Of a stretch of DNA of 64,000 nt, positions 46,952 through 56,723 are shown one piece after another; the first letter of the stretch is position 1, and each line of letters starts with the position of its first letter. A model generated the notes under the pieces. The model saw only the letters and a list, made by a program, of their open reading frames with translations, did not search any database and was not told the DNA's origin. Source of the DNA: Neobacillus sp. PS3-34. GTDB taxonomy: Bacteria; Bacillota; Bacilli; Bacillales; Cytobacillaceae. The translations under genes and the position numbers were made by a program. The stretch is from assembly GCF_030915465.1 (NCBI RefSeq), contig NZ_CP133267.1, positions 682,001 to 746,000 of the forward strand. The letters run 5' to 3'.

Positions 46952-48701
46952 TTAGTGTCCTCCATGCTCGACCAGCTCTTCAAGCTGCTGGCGTAAATAC
47001 ATTTCCTTATACCAGCCACCGGAAATCATCAATTCTTCATGTGTACCGCGTTCTGTTATCTTTCCATCCTCTAACACAATGATCAGGTTGGCGTGCTGAA
47101 TCGCACTTAAACGGTGCGAAGTAATGATCGTTGTCTTGCCACTCCGATTTTGTTTGAGCGCTGACAGGATTGCCTCCTCGGTTTTCGCATCGACAGCCGA
47201 TAGTGAATCATCAAGGATTAATACCTCAGGGTTCATTAAAAGCGCGCGTGCAATCGAAATCCTCTGCTTTTGGCCTCCGGATAATGAAACTCCCCGCTCT
47301 CCGACAATCGTTTCATAGCCATCGGTAAATTGCTCGATATCAGCATGAATATTCGCAAGCTTTGCTGCCTGCTGAATTTCTTCCTTAGGCGCCTTTGGGT
47401 TTGTAAAAGCAATATTTTCAGCAATCGTTGCCGAGAATAAAAAATGGTCCTGAGGAACATAGCCGATCGCTTCTCTCAGTTTTTCTACTTTATATTCCTG
47501 AATAGGCTTTTCTCCGAAATATATAACTCCTTTTGCGTTATTAAATTCTCGGATTAACATTTTCAGGAGTGTCGTTTTACCAGCACCTGTTTTGCCTACG
47601 ATCCCCAGTGTTTCTCCCTGCCCGAGTGAAAAATAAACATCCTTTAATACAGGTTCGGTTTCACCCGGATAGGTAAATTCCTCAATTTCATATTGGATGT
47701 CCCCGCTTGGCACTACGTTTAGCGCACCCTCTGAGTCCTGAATGTCTACCTTCTCATTAAGGAGCGCATCGACACGGTCATAGGAAGCACGGCCGCGTTC
47801 AACAATATTGAAGAGCCAGCCAAAAGCCAGCATCGGCCAGATCAATAAACCGAGATATGTAGTAAAAGAAATTAATTCCCCGATTGTTAATTCACCGTTC
47901 AGAACATATTTTGCCCCGAAGGAAATCGATAGGAAAAAACAAATTGCTGCGATAATGGATATGGTCGGGTCGTACAAGGAATCGATTTTTGCGACGACCA
48001 AATTTTTTTGAACAACATCCTCGGACTGTTTTCTAAAGTCTTCTATGTCTTCTTTTTCCTGTCCAAACGTCTTGATGACCTTTATGCCCGTAATACTTTC
48101 CTGCGTTTTATCATTTAATGAAGAAAAAGCTTCCTGTGCTTTATGGAAGGTCTTATGCAGCATGCCTCCAAACCAGCTCGTCAGCATCGCCATAATTGGC
48201 ATCGGAATCAAGCAGATCAGCGTTAACTTCCAGCTGATCGTAAAAGCCATCGCCAGAATAACAAAACCACCGGTAGATATAGAGTCGACCAGTGTCAGCA
48301 CTCCTACCCCCGCCGTTTGTTGAATCGCACTCAGGTCATTTGTGGCATGCGCCATCAAATCCCCAATCCTGCGCTTTTGGTAAAAAGCCGGCGACATCGT
48401 CGTAAAATGCTGATAAAGACGATTTCTTAGCAGCCTGGAAAGCTTCACTGCAGAGCCAAATATCATTATTCTCCAATAAAACCGGAGAATGTACATAGCA
48501 AGCGCGACAGCCGCTAAAACGCCAATCCACTGAAACAGAATGGTCTTTGTCAGCGTGCCCTCCTTGATATGGTCAGCAATAATTCCAATTACCTTTGGCG
48601 GAATAAGCTGAAGGAGTGCTACGAATAATAGCATGCCGATCCCAGAAAGATAGGCCTTTTTCTTGTTGGAAAAACCACTTTAAATCTAAAAATATTTTCA
48701 T
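46952..48701 (-). pseudogene. ABC exporter subunit 1 (YheI/YknU-type), one frameshift
   Basis: ATG 48701 with GGAGG opens MKIFLDLKWFFQQEK. One extra A in the run at 48657-48661 shifts the frame, after which AYLSGIGMLLFVALLQLIPP continues to 46952, giving about 582 residues. If read only from the internal ATG at 48634, the first membrane span is shortened. The ATPase has GKTGAGKTTLL, YVPQDHFLFSATI, SLSGGQKQRISIAR and VLILDDSLSAVD. The Asp in place of the catalytic Glu after Walker B (DD) suggests a degenerate site, as expected for one half of a heterodimer. Confidence 0.8.
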
Positions 48702-48973
48702 TTCCCTGCCTCCGACACTTCAGTATCTCCAGATGCCTTTTTATCTGTGTATGTATGTGAAAACAAACACAAACAGGAAAAACTATCCAAGCCATCGAAA
48801 ACTTATTTTATCAAATTTTTAAAAAATAATAAAGATTATAAATTATTAATATCAGTGCTTTTTAGCGTCCCGTAAAAGCCCACTTTTTCTTATTTCCAAT
48901 TTGTCCAAGCATTCCAAACAAAAGCTCGTATTATAAATTGTATTTCAAAAAAAATGTGGAAGGATGATAAATA

Positions 48974-49360
48974 ATGTCATGTAAGTGTAAGAATCATGGA
49001 TGCGAATGTAAGTGTCCATCACGTCCGAACTCTACAAAACCTAAAACACTTACTTTTGAAAATTGTACCACTGTAGCTGGTAGTACTTTTCAAGGTGAAG
49101 GTAATGTAGTGTTAATTGTAGATCCTGATATTGAGGCTACTGTAGCTGGTTCTTTTGAAAATACAAGTAACGCAGGTTTTAACGTACTAGTTATCTTAAA
49201 TAGTGGGCCAGCACCTGCAGCACGAACTGTAGAGCCAGGGGACAGCTTCACTTTTGTTTATAATGATGTTAGTCGCATCGCTTTATTTGCATTAGTAGAA
49301 GGCGAACGGTATACAGGTATTTTTAAATATCAACTCACTTACACTTTTGATGTCCAATAA
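48974..49360 (+). CDS. S-Ena-like endospore appendage protein (DUF3992-type)
   Basis: A 128-residue protein with a Cys-rich N-terminus (five Cys within MSCKCKNHGCECKCP) and a beta-rich body. EPGDSFTFVYNDVSRIALFA and the closing GIFKYQLTYTF follow the pattern of the Ena subunit jelly-roll (PPG..SVTV, then G.FCITLNYTL). Ena proteins assemble into disulphide-linked pili on endospores. The cysteines near the N-terminus would serve that. A GGAAGG-type site and its own terminator mark it as a single gene. The assignment is by motif memory. Confidence 0.6.
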   Translation: MSCKCKNHGCECKCPSRPNSTKPKTLTFENCTTVAGSTFQGEGNVVLIVDPDIEATVAGSFENTSNAGFNVLVILNSGPAPAARTVEPGDSFTFVYNDVSRIALFALVEGERYTGIFKYQLTYTFDVQ

Positions 49361-49396
49361 GTGTACCTTGTAAGTTAATTTAAAAATAACAACAAA

Positions 49397-49436
49397 AAAA
49401 CCACCTTTCTGTTTTTTTACAGAAACGGTGGTTTTC
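49397..49436 (+). terminator. Terminator of the Ena-like gene
   Basis: AAACCACCTTTCTG and CAGAAACGGTGGTTT pair almost fully around a T-rich loop and are followed by TTCG and T residues. Confidence 0.8.
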
Positions 49437-49479
49437 GTTTGAAAATAAGAGTAATACCCTTGTCCAAAAAAGGATTATC

Positions 49480-49692
49480 TTATTTTGATTGTTTGTTCAT
49501 AGCTGACATCATTTGGTTGATTTTCTTCTGTGATGGCTTCATACCCATTTGCATCATCATCATTTTTAGCATTTGCTCATTGATTGGCGGATTTTTCTTC
49601 AAATAGCTCATCATGTAACGGCGAGCAATGAAAAATCCTAGTGCTATACCGACAACTAATGCCAATACACCAACTAGAATGTACATACCCAT
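49480..49692 (-). CDS. yneF: YneF, UPF0154 family membrane protein
   Basis: A 70-residue protein with one N-terminal span ([21 protein letters not shown]) and the conserved [17 protein letters not shown] and [10 protein letters not shown] segments of UPF0154. Function unknown. Its place beside sirA and tkt is conserved. Confidence 0.9.
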   Translation of the reverse strand: MGMYILVGVLALVVGIALGFFIARRYMMSYLKKNPPINEQMLKMMMMQMGMKPSQKKINQMMSAMNKQSK

Positions 49693-49766
49693 TTATATTT
49701 CCTCCTTCATGTTGTCTATCATACAGTGTACTAGACCAAACGTAATTATACAATATCTGCTCTTAA

Positions 49767-50206
49767 TTACACAAATTTTCTTTCCTTAATTGGCTTTAGC
49801 CAGCCGAAGCGGTTTTTTTCAAGATCGACAGCTAAAAAAGAAGCCTCGCATTTGCGCAGTACTTCAAAGAAAACCGTCTCTGCTTCATAGCTTCCAACCC
49901 CTTCAACGATAATGGAATCCTCTCTCAATTCCATCGTTGCCAGGCTTAGGTTTCCGTTAATTTCAATCGAATATATGCCATTGTCAGCTTTAAATCCTTT
50001 TTCCTGGCCAGCTTCTTCTGAATGAGCTGATGGATCCGCAGAACAGGAAGAGGTTTTGTGATATAGTTTATCTGTTTTTCAATAATAGTTTTCAGCTCGC
50101 CGTTAGAATATTCATTTTCACGAAACAATTGATAAAACATGCGCTCTCTTCCGAAGTAATGGGCAGCAAATTCATCTTCTATTAAATATAGCCGATATTT
50201 TCTCAC
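49767..50206 (-). pseudogene. sirA: SirA, sporulation inhibitor of replication, one frameshift
   Basis: From GTG 50206 (AAGGAG upstream) the frame reads RKYRLYLIEDEFAAHYFGRE and breaks at the A-run corresponding to 49998-50002. In the next register it continues GFKADNGIYSIEINGNLSL to a stop at 49767, giving about 146 residues, near the B. subtilis SirA length. SirA binds DnaA domain I and blocks new replication rounds during sporulation. One base is missing from A6. Sequencing error is likely because the downstream half is fully conserved in character. Confidence 0.8.
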
Positions 50207-50418
50207 CACAATCTCTCCTTCGTTGGCAATCCTCTTTTTCTCATTATAAGAAACCAAGCTCAAAAGATTTGTCTTAACACGGCAAAAACTTTCGCTTTTT
50301 TTGTCGAATTCATAACTTTCTAACTATTTATTTTATTATAGCGTAGTAATAGAGTCATTGTCACGCCGGCGCCGGAATAAATCCCAGAAAAAGTCAACGG
50401 TTTTTTTCGGAAAAATTA

Positions 50419-50450
50419 AAAGCTCCTGTTCAAGTGAACAGGAGCTTCTA
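50419..50450 (-). terminator. Terminator of tkt
   Basis: AGCTCCTGTTCA and TGAACAGGAGCT pair perfectly around a two- to four-base loop, followed on the minus strand by TTTTAATTTTT. Confidence 0.85.
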
Positions 50451-50461
50451 CTTTTATATTA

Positions 50462-52462
50462 TTAAAGCAAAGCCTTTAAGCGGGCTACCACGTTTTTAGT
50501 AGTGAAGCCGAACTCTTCCATAATTTTTTCTCCAGGTGCTGAAGCACCGAAATGATCGATCGCCAGAACGTCACCTTCATCACCAGTGTATTTGTGCCAT
50601 CCTAGAGAAGCTCCCATTTCGATTGCAAGGCGCTTTTTCACGGATTTTGGAAGAACCGATTCCTTGTATTCCTTCGATTGTGCTTCAAAGCGATCCCATG
50701 AAGGCATGCTTACAACAGCTACATGAATCCCTTCACTTTCCAGTGCTTTTTGAGCGTCTACCGCTAACCCAACCTCAGAACCGGAAGCAAGTAATAATGC
50801 ATCGGCTGTTTCTTTGCCAGCAGGTGAAATCACATAACCACCTTTTGAAACGCCATCATACGCATTTTTATCCGTATCCTTGATTGTAGGTAAATCTTGG
50901 CGAGTCAATACAAGTGCAGTTGGTTTGTTCGTTGACTCAACAGCCAATTTCCAGGCAGCCGCCGTTTCGTTTCCATCTGCAGGACGGATGATTGACAGGT
51001 TCGGCATTGCTCTTAAAGCGGCAAGTTGTTCGACAGGCTCATGTGTTGGGCCATCTTCACCGACAGCAATGCTGTCATGTGTGAACACATATGTGACAGG
51101 CAGTCCCATCAATGCTGCAAGACGGATAGCCGGACGAAGATAATCAGAGAACACAAAGAATGTTCCGCCGAATACTTTAATTCCTCCATGAAGAGCCATT
51201 CCGTTTAGAGCAGCACCCATTGCAAATTCCCTGACACCGAACCAGATGTTTTTGCCATCATATGAACCTGGCATGAAATCTGAAGTCCCTTTAATCAATG
51301 TTTTATTTGAACCGGCTAAGTCAGCAGAGCCTCCAATAAAAGTAGGAAGGTTTTTTGCGATGCCATTCAGTACTTCGCTTGAAGAAGCACGGCTTGCAAG
51401 GCTCTTTCCTTCTGCATATACAGGGATATCCTTGTCCCAGCCTTCAGGAAGTTCATTTTTCAATGCTTGTTCAAGCTGGCTGCCCAACTCTGGATATTCT
51501 TTCTTGTATTGATCCAGCAGGTCATTCCACTCTTTTTCTTTTTTCTCGCCATTTTCAACAATCTGTTTTTTGAAATGGTCATAAACTTCCTCAGGTACAT
51601 GGAAGTCTGCATCAAAGGTCCACTTATAAGCTTCCTTCGTTAGCTTTAATTCGTCAGCTCCAAGCGGGGCACCATGTACTCCTGACGTTCCAGCTCTATT
51701 TGGTGAGCCATAGCCGATAACGGTTTTTACCTCAATCATAGTTGGGCGGTCAAGGTCGGTTTTCGCTTCTTCCAATGCGCGGGCAATTTCATCAAGATTA
51801 TTGCCATCTTCTACACGGATGTATTGCCAGCCATATGAAAGGAACCTTTCTTTGACGCTTTCTGAAAATGATTGGGAAAGGTCGCCATCAAGTGAGATAT
51901 CGTTTGAATCATATAATACAACGAGTCTTCCTAATTTCAAGTGGCCTGCAAGTGAAGCTGCCTCAGCTGAAACACCTTCCATTAAGTCGCCGTCACCACA
52001 AACGCCATATGTAAAGTGGTTGATCAGTTCAAATTTTTCTTTATTGTAAACTCCGGCAACATGGCGTTCTGCCATTGCCATCCCAACAGCCATTCCGATA
52101 CCCTGGCCAAGTGGACCTGTTGTCGCTTCTACGCCATCAGTGTGGCCATATTCTGGATGTCCTGGAGTTTTGCTACCCCATTGGCGGAATTCCTTTAAAT
52201 CATCCATTGAAACGTCATAACCAGATAAATGCAGCAAGCTGTATAGTAGCATGGATCCATGTCCAGCAGATAAAACAAAACGGTCACGGTTGAACCATTT
52301 TGGATTCTTTGGGTTATGATTCATAAAACGAGTCCATAAAGTATAAGCCATTGGAGCCGCGCCCATTGGCATTCCTGGATGCCCGGAATTCGCCTTTTCA
52401 ATCGCATCGATCGATAAAGTACGAATAGAAGTTACTGATAATGCATCAACAGTTTCAAACAT
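50462..52462 (-). CDS. tkt: Transketolase
   Basis: A 666-residue thiamine-diphosphate enzyme of the non-oxidative pentose phosphate pathway. Key segments are [12 protein letters not shown] with an active-site His, [19 protein letters not shown] and SNDISLDG (TPP/Mg site), [13 protein letters not shown] and [18 protein letters not shown] with catalytic His. Full family length, ATG 52462 behind GAGAGG. The neighbours sirA and ynzC are as in B. subtilis. Confidence 0.95.
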   Translation of the reverse strand: MFETVDALSVTSIRTLSIDAIEKANSGHPGMPMGAAPMAYTLWTRFMNHNPKNPKWFNRDRFVLSAGHGSMLLYSLLHLSGYDVSMDDLKEFRQWGSKTPGHPEYGHTDGVEATTGPLGQGIGMAVGMAMAERHVAGVYNKEKFELINHFTYGVCGDGDLMEGVSAEAASLAGHLKLGRLVVLYDSNDISLDGDLSQSFSESVKERFLSYGWQYIRVEDGNNLDEIARALEEAKTDLDRPTMIEVKTVIGYGSPNRAGTSGVHGAPLGADELKLTKEAYKWTFDADFHVPEEVYDHFKKQIVENGEKKEKEWNDLLDQYKKEYPELGSQLEQALKNELPEGWDKDIPVYAEGKSLASRASSSEVLNGIAKNLPTFIGGSADLAGSNKTLIKGTSDFMPGSYDGKNIWFGVREFAMGAALNGMALHGGIKVFGGTFFVFSDYLRPAIRLAALMGLPVTYVFTHDSIAVGEDGPTHEPVEQLAALRAMPNLSIIRPADGNETAAAWKLAVESTNKPTALVLTRQDLPTIKDTDKNAYDGVSKGGYVISPAGKETADALLLASGSEVGLAVDAQKALESEGIHVAVVSMPSWDRFEAQSKEYKESVLPKSVKKRLAIEMGASLGWHKYTGDEGDVLAIDHFGASAPGEKIMEEFGFTTKNVVARLKALL

Positions 52463-52611
52463 ATACTACATCCTCTCTTAAATCCTTGGATATTGATTAC
52501 ATTCTTATATTATAGTTCTGCAGGGATTAATACAACAAATGTGACTATAAAGAGCGTTTAAAAGGCAGTCTGTTTATTATTTTGACACAAATTGTTAGTC
52601 TTTATGAAGAG

Positions 52612-52649
52612 AAACAAAAAATAAAAGGAATACAGTGGCTGTACTCCTG
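52612..52649 (-). terminator. Terminator of ynzC
   Basis: On the minus strand AGGAGTACAG and TGTATTCCT form an imperfect stem followed by TTTATTTTTTG. Confidence 0.7.
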
Positions 52650-52655
52650 AATCTC

Positions 52656-52889
52656 TTAATGAAGTTTGTTATTCAATTTCCGCTGTTTAATTTTCTCAGG
52701 GGTAACATCTGTGCCTTCTGGATCAACAAATTTTGTATTTGTTAAAGTATCGAGCATCGAAGATCTGAATGTCTCCAAATACTCTTTTCTAAGCTGTGAT
52801 TGTTCTTTTGCTTCTTCAGCAGAAAGACCTGCACCCTTTGCTTTCTTCGCCAGTTCATTAATTCTTGCCATTTTTTCTTTTGAAAGCAT
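52656..52889 (-). CDS. ynzC: DUF896 family protein YnzC
   Basis: A 77-residue helical protein with the family pattern RINELAKKAKGAGLSAEE, EQSQLRKEYLETFR and PEGTDVTPEKI. In B. subtilis the gene belongs to the LexA-regulated yneA-yneB-ynzC operon, and the order here is the same. Function unknown. Confidence 0.9.
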   Translation of the reverse strand: MLSKEKMARINELAKKAKGAGLSAEEAKEQSQLRKEYLETFRSSMLDTLTNTKFVDPEGTDVTPEKIKQRKLNNKLH

Positions 52890-52997
52890 GCTTATCCCTT
52901 CTTTCTCGTTTATTATAATAAAAACGTATTATTCTTCATCAGACTTACTCATGTTTTGTAATCCATTATAAATAAGACACCTGATTTTACAAAAAAA

Positions 52998-53020
52998 AAC
53001 CTTTTGACAAGCCAAAAGGT

Positions 53021-53022
<2 letters not shown>
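52998..53022 (-). terminator. Terminator of yneB
   Basis: AAACCTTTTG and CAAAAGGTTT form a perfect stem, with a long T-run on the minus strand. The stem begins at the yneB stop codon. Confidence 0.8.
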
Positions 53023-53667
<645 letters not shown>

Positions 53668-53695
53668 CTATATTGCAGCTCGCTTTCTATTCGAT

Positions 53696-54019
53696 TTATT
53701 CTCCTGCCGCACTTGCCAGTTCACCCGAAGAAAATACTTCTTCCTTAACAGGTACCACTAATTTTTGACCGGGGAAAATTTGATCTCCGCTCATTTCATT
53801 GTGCTTTTTTACCCAACTGACAAATTGTTCTTTCGATAAAGAGTTATCTTCTGTGTATTGATCGGCAATCTTCCATAGAGAGTCGCCTTCAGAGACTGTA
53901 ACCTTCAAAAACTTGTCATTATTGGAAGAATCCATATTAAGTGATAATAGCAAAGCTGAAACACAGCTTAAAGAAATTAGAATAATAGCATAAGAATATT
54001 TATTCCACAATTTTTTCAT
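53696..54019 (-). CDS. yneA: YneA, SOS cell-division suppressor
   Basis: A 107-residue protein with an N-terminal membrane span (YAIILISLSCVSALLLSL) and a C-terminal LysM domain (VSEGDSLWKIADQY, then IFPGQKLVVPV). YneA blocks septation after DNA damage and is repressed by LexA. SOS boxes lie just upstream in the gap shared with lexA. Confidence 0.9.
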   Translation of the reverse strand: MKKLWNKYSYAIILISLSCVSALLLSLNMDSSNNDKFLKVTVSEGDSLWKIADQYTEDNSLSKEQFVSWVKKHNEMSGDQIFPGQKLVVPVKEEVFSSGELASAAGE

Positions 54020-54037
54020 GTTCCTGCACCCCTATTC

Positions 54038-54118
54038 CGAATGTACGTTCGCTTTTATTAATTTGATTATAAACCGAACGTTTGTTTCGTGTCAACTATA
54101 TATTCGAACTTATGTTTG
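54038..54118. promoter_or_regulatory. Three SOS (LexA) boxes between yneA and lexA
   Basis: CGAATGTACGTTCG (54038-54051), CGAACGTTTGTTTC (54075-54088) and CGAACTTATGTTTG (54105-54118) all follow the Bacillus SOS consensus CGAACRNRYGTTYC with few mismatches. The first two are near the yneA side. The third overlaps the lexA -35 box. Confidence 0.9.
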
Positions 54119-54144
54119 TATAAAATTGGCGAACATGCTATAAT
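54116..54144 (+). promoter_or_regulatory. lexA promoter
   Basis: TTGTAT at 54116-54121 and TATAAT at 54139-54144 are 17 bases apart, a good sigma-A promoter. A half SOS site (CGAAC at 54130-54134) lies in the spacer, so LexA represses its own gene. Confidence 0.75.
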
Positions 54145-54183
54145 TAAGTCAACATTAACCAGACAAACGAGGTGCAACCTACT

Positions 54184-54807
54184 ATGGCAAAAATATCTAA
54201 GCGGCAGCAGGATATCCTTGAGTTTATTAAAGGTGAAGTAAAGCAAAAGGGTTATCCACCCTCCGTACGCGAAATTGGCGAGGCAGTCGGACTGGCTTCA
54301 AGCTCCACTGTACACGGCCATCTGGCAAGGCTTGAAAGCAAAGGATTGATTAGGCGCGACCCTACTAAACCAAGGGCAATCGAAATCCTTGACCTAGATG
54401 AAAACATCCATATCCCACGCAATAATGTTATCAATGTGCCTATCGTTGGTAAGGTTACTGCTGGCCAGCCCATTACTGCAATTGAAAATGTCGAGGAATA
54501 CTTCCCTCTACCAGAAAGACTTGCACCTGCAGACGAGCAGGTATTCATGCTTGAAATCATGGGAGACAGTATGATTGAGGCAGGAATTCTCGACGGTGAC
54601 TACGTCATCGTAAAGCAGCAGAAGACAGCAAATAACGGTGATATTGTAGTTGCAATGACTGAGGACGATGAAGCAACATGTAAACGATTCTTTAAAGAAA
54701 AGGATTATATTCGTTTACAGCCTGAAAACTCTACAATGGATCCTATTATCCTTAGGAATGTATCCATTTTGGGTAAAGTTATTGGAGTTTACAGGGATAT
54801 TCACTAA
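54184..54807 (+). CDS. lexA: LexA repressor
   Basis: A 207-residue SOS repressor/autoprotease. The winged helix-turn-helix is at residues 1-65 ([20 protein letters not shown]), the cleavage site Ala-Gly lies in [10 protein letters not shown] near residue 95, the nucleophile Ser in [10 protein letters not shown], and the base Lys in [11 protein letters not shown] 54184 has GAGGTG eight bases upstream. A GTG at 54172 is in frame but has no separate site. Confidence 0.95.
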   Translation: MAKISKRQQDILEFIKGEVKQKGYPPSVREIGEAVGLASSSTVHGHLARLESKGLIRRDPTKPRAIEILDLDENIHIPRNNVINVPIVGKVTAGQPITAIENVEEYFPLPERLAPADEQVFMLEIMGDSMIEAGILDGDYVIVKQQKTANNGDIVVAMTEDDEATCKRFFKEKDYIRLQPENSTMDPIILRNVSILGKVIGVYRDIH

Positions 54808-54840
54808 TTCGATTTTGGGATATTCAGAGATTCAGTGATA

Positions 54841-54872
54841 AGGACGTATGCATGGGCATACGTCTTTTTCTT
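54841..54872 (+). terminator. Terminator of lexA
   Basis: GACGTATGC and GGCATACGTC pair around ATG and are followed by TTTTTCTTTTT. Confidence 0.8.
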
Positions 54873-55017
54873 TTTGATTTAAGAGTTGTTTTATGTGTTT
54901 TTAATTTGGGGACAATAAATTATGGAATGGGAAACTGTGGAGTTATACTTCTTGCTTCTTTGGTGGGGGTATTTACTATAAACTATTTCTCATAGAACAA
55001 AATATTTAAACTCCTAT
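54873..55017. other. Spacer before the tandem array
   Basis: AT-rich sequence between the lexA terminator and the repeat array. Nothing is recognised in it. Confidence 0.4.
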
Positions 55018-55450
55018 GGACATTTCCTGGCGCACTAGTGAACAAAATGTCCAATACAATGGCTCTATTAGACATTTCCTGACTCAAGAGCGATCAAACT
55101 GTCCAATAAAATGGCTCTATTGGACATTTCCTGACTCAAGAGCGATCAAACTGTCCAATAAAATGGCTCTATTGGACATTTCCTGACTCAAAAGCGATCA
55201 AACTGTCCAATAAAAGAGCTCTATTGGACATTTCCTGACTCAAGAGCGATCAAACAGTCCAATATACGGGGTCTATTGGACATTTCCTGACTCAAGACCG
55301 ATCAAACTGTCCAATAAAAGAGCTCTATTGGACCTTTCCTGGCTCAAGAGCGATCAAAACGTCCAATACAATGGCTCTATTGGACATTTCCTGACTCAAG
55401 AGCGATCAAACTGTCCAATAAAATGGCTCTATTGGACATTTCCTGCGCTC
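55018..55450. repeat. 52-bp tandem repeat array (8 units plus partial)
   Basis: The motif GGACATTTCC or a one-base variant recurs with starts exactly 52 bases apart, the GACAT positions being 55019, 55071, 55123, 55175, 55227, 55279, 55331, 55383 and 55435. Units are about 90% identical. Each contains TATTGGACA and TGTCCAATA as inverted arms, so each can form a hairpin. Fifty-two is not a multiple of three and stop codons occur, so it is not coding. It equals five DNA helical turns. Confidence 0.85.
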
Positions 55451-56016
55451 GATCCGAGGAATTGTCTTTAATAAGCGTCATTAAGAACAAAATCTCTAAA
55501 GTGAAGCGGATAAATGTCCTTCATTAGCCGGATGATGGACAAAACGACACAGCTGGAGCGGGAAAAAGTCTTTCATCAAATCTATGGTAGACAAAATCAC
55601 TCAATCGAACAGGCAAAATGTCTTTCACTAAACCTATGAAGCATAAAATTTCCAAAGCCACCCCACCTATTGATTTGACTTTTATTTTTGATGTTTCCCC
55701 CTAAACTCAAACCCCTTCCCTCAATAACCTGATATTCTATTTGTAATTCCAAACACCCTTCCATTTTATAAAAAATCACCTTTTAAAAACCCTCTAGGGC
55801 AATAATTCCTGCCATTTTTCGCTACTTTCTACTCAAAAAGTCATCTTCTATTGTTTTCAAGCCTATTTATACAGTTAACTTGTACTAGATAACTATTTTG
55901 AAAATTCAGTATTTTTAACTCATGTTAATTTTTTACTTTTTTCATATACTGAACATATACACCACGAATTACCTTAGGTCACAAAATACGAAGGCCTTAA
56001 GGAGTGTGAGAAGTTC
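55451..56016. other. Decayed repeat tail and promoter region
   Basis: Up to about 55640 the text keeps related phrases such as AAATGTCCTTCATTA and AAAATGTCTTTCACTAA, apparently diverged relatives of the array without fixed spacing. The last 300 bases must contain the promoter of the DUF4257 gene. I see no gene. Confidence 0.45.
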
Positions 56017-56304
56017 ATGTTTATCAACATTGCTTTCTCAATCATAATTGGTGGAATGGTCGGTATTTGCAATCATGTGGAGAAAAACGGAAAACTTATT
56101 ATGCCGTACCGAACAAAAAAATTTTTTTACCCTGGATTTATTTTAGAAATGCTGATGGGCTCTTTTGCAGCAGTCCTCCTTGTCCTATATGCAGAACCTG
56201 ACTCGCCCGTCCAGGTAGGGTTCCTATCCATCCTTGCAGGGTTTGGTGGTGAATCAGTCATCAAGGTGATTGAAGTCTTAAAACCAGGAACCAGCGGAAA
56301 ATAA
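56017..56304 (+). CDS. DUF4257 membrane protein
   Basis: A 95-residue protein with three hydrophobic stretches (IAFSIIIGGMVGICNHV, EMLMGSFAAVLLVLY, FLSILAGFGGESVIKVI). It matches the DUF4257 type common in Bacillus. Function unknown. It starts at ATG 56017 after a weak site and is followed by a terminator at 56311-56340. Confidence 0.7.
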   Translation: MFINIAFSIIIGGMVGICNHVEKNGKLIMPYRTKKFFYPGFILEMLMGSFAAVLLVLYAEPDSPVQVGFLSILAGFGGESVIKVIEVLKPGTSGK

Positions 56305-56310
56305 GAGAGG

Positions 56311-56340
56311 TCCTGTCAATTCTTGTTGACAGGCCTTTTC
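56311..56340 (+). terminator. Terminator of the DUF4257 gene
   Basis: CCTGTCAA and TTGACAGG pair around a six-base loop, followed by CCTTTTC. Confidence 0.75.
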
Positions 56341-56425
56341 ATTTGTCGCCCATTTTTACTATGACAAACTCCAACCCAGCACCAATAACATAAAGTATAT
56401 TGACTAAAAAGAAAGAGGTGAGTAA

Positions 56426-56620
56426 ATGCCCCCATATATGTTTCCAACTTATCAGCAGCCATTCGGAATGGGATATGGACACGGACCATGGCATCATGGC
56501 TACCCTCCATATGGCTATCATTACGGATACCACCATCACCACCACCACGGTTTTGGATATCCGGTAGGATACCACCCGCCATATGGTCATTACCCTTATG
56601 GTGGATACCCGCATTATTGA
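56426..56620 (+). CDS. His/Tyr/Gly/Pro-rich small protein, coat-like
   Basis: A 64-residue protein behind GAGGTGAG. It consists almost only of His, Tyr, Gly and Pro, including a run of six His in the middle. Such composition is typical of spore coat or exosporium proteins and could bind metal, but no named family is certain. It has its own terminator. Confidence 0.65.
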   Translation: MPPYMFPTYQQPFGMGYGHGPWHHGYPPYGYHYGYHHHHHHGFGYPVGYHPPYGHYPYGGYPHY

Positions 56621-56642
56621 TATTTAATAACTAAAAAAGTAA

Positions 56643-56677
56643 AAAGGAGGCTTAATTTCAATTAAGCCTCCTTTTTA
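56643..56677 (+). terminator. Terminator of the His-rich gene
   Basis: AGGAGGCTTAA and TTAAGCCTCCT are perfectly complementary and followed by a T-run. Confidence 0.85.
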
Positions 56678-56683
56678 TTCAAG

Positions 56684-56717
56684 AAAAACCCTCAATGCCA
56701 ATGGCATCAAGGGTTAA
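56684..56717 (-). terminator. Terminator of glnA
   Basis: On the minus strand AACCCTTGATGCC and GGCATTGAGGGTT pair around four bases and are followed by TTTC, directly after the glnA stop. Confidence 0.8.
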
Positions 56718-56723
56718 AGGATT

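Noticed and set aside
55018..55450. Regular array resembling a CRISPR
   Set aside because: The whole 52-bp unit repeats with no unique spacers between constant repeats, and no cas genes are near. It is a simple tandem repeat.
56316..56614. Two overlapping minus-strand frames of about 90 codons
   Set aside because: They are mirror readings of the His/Tyr-rich gene and cross two terminators. The plus-strand gene has a proper ribosome site.
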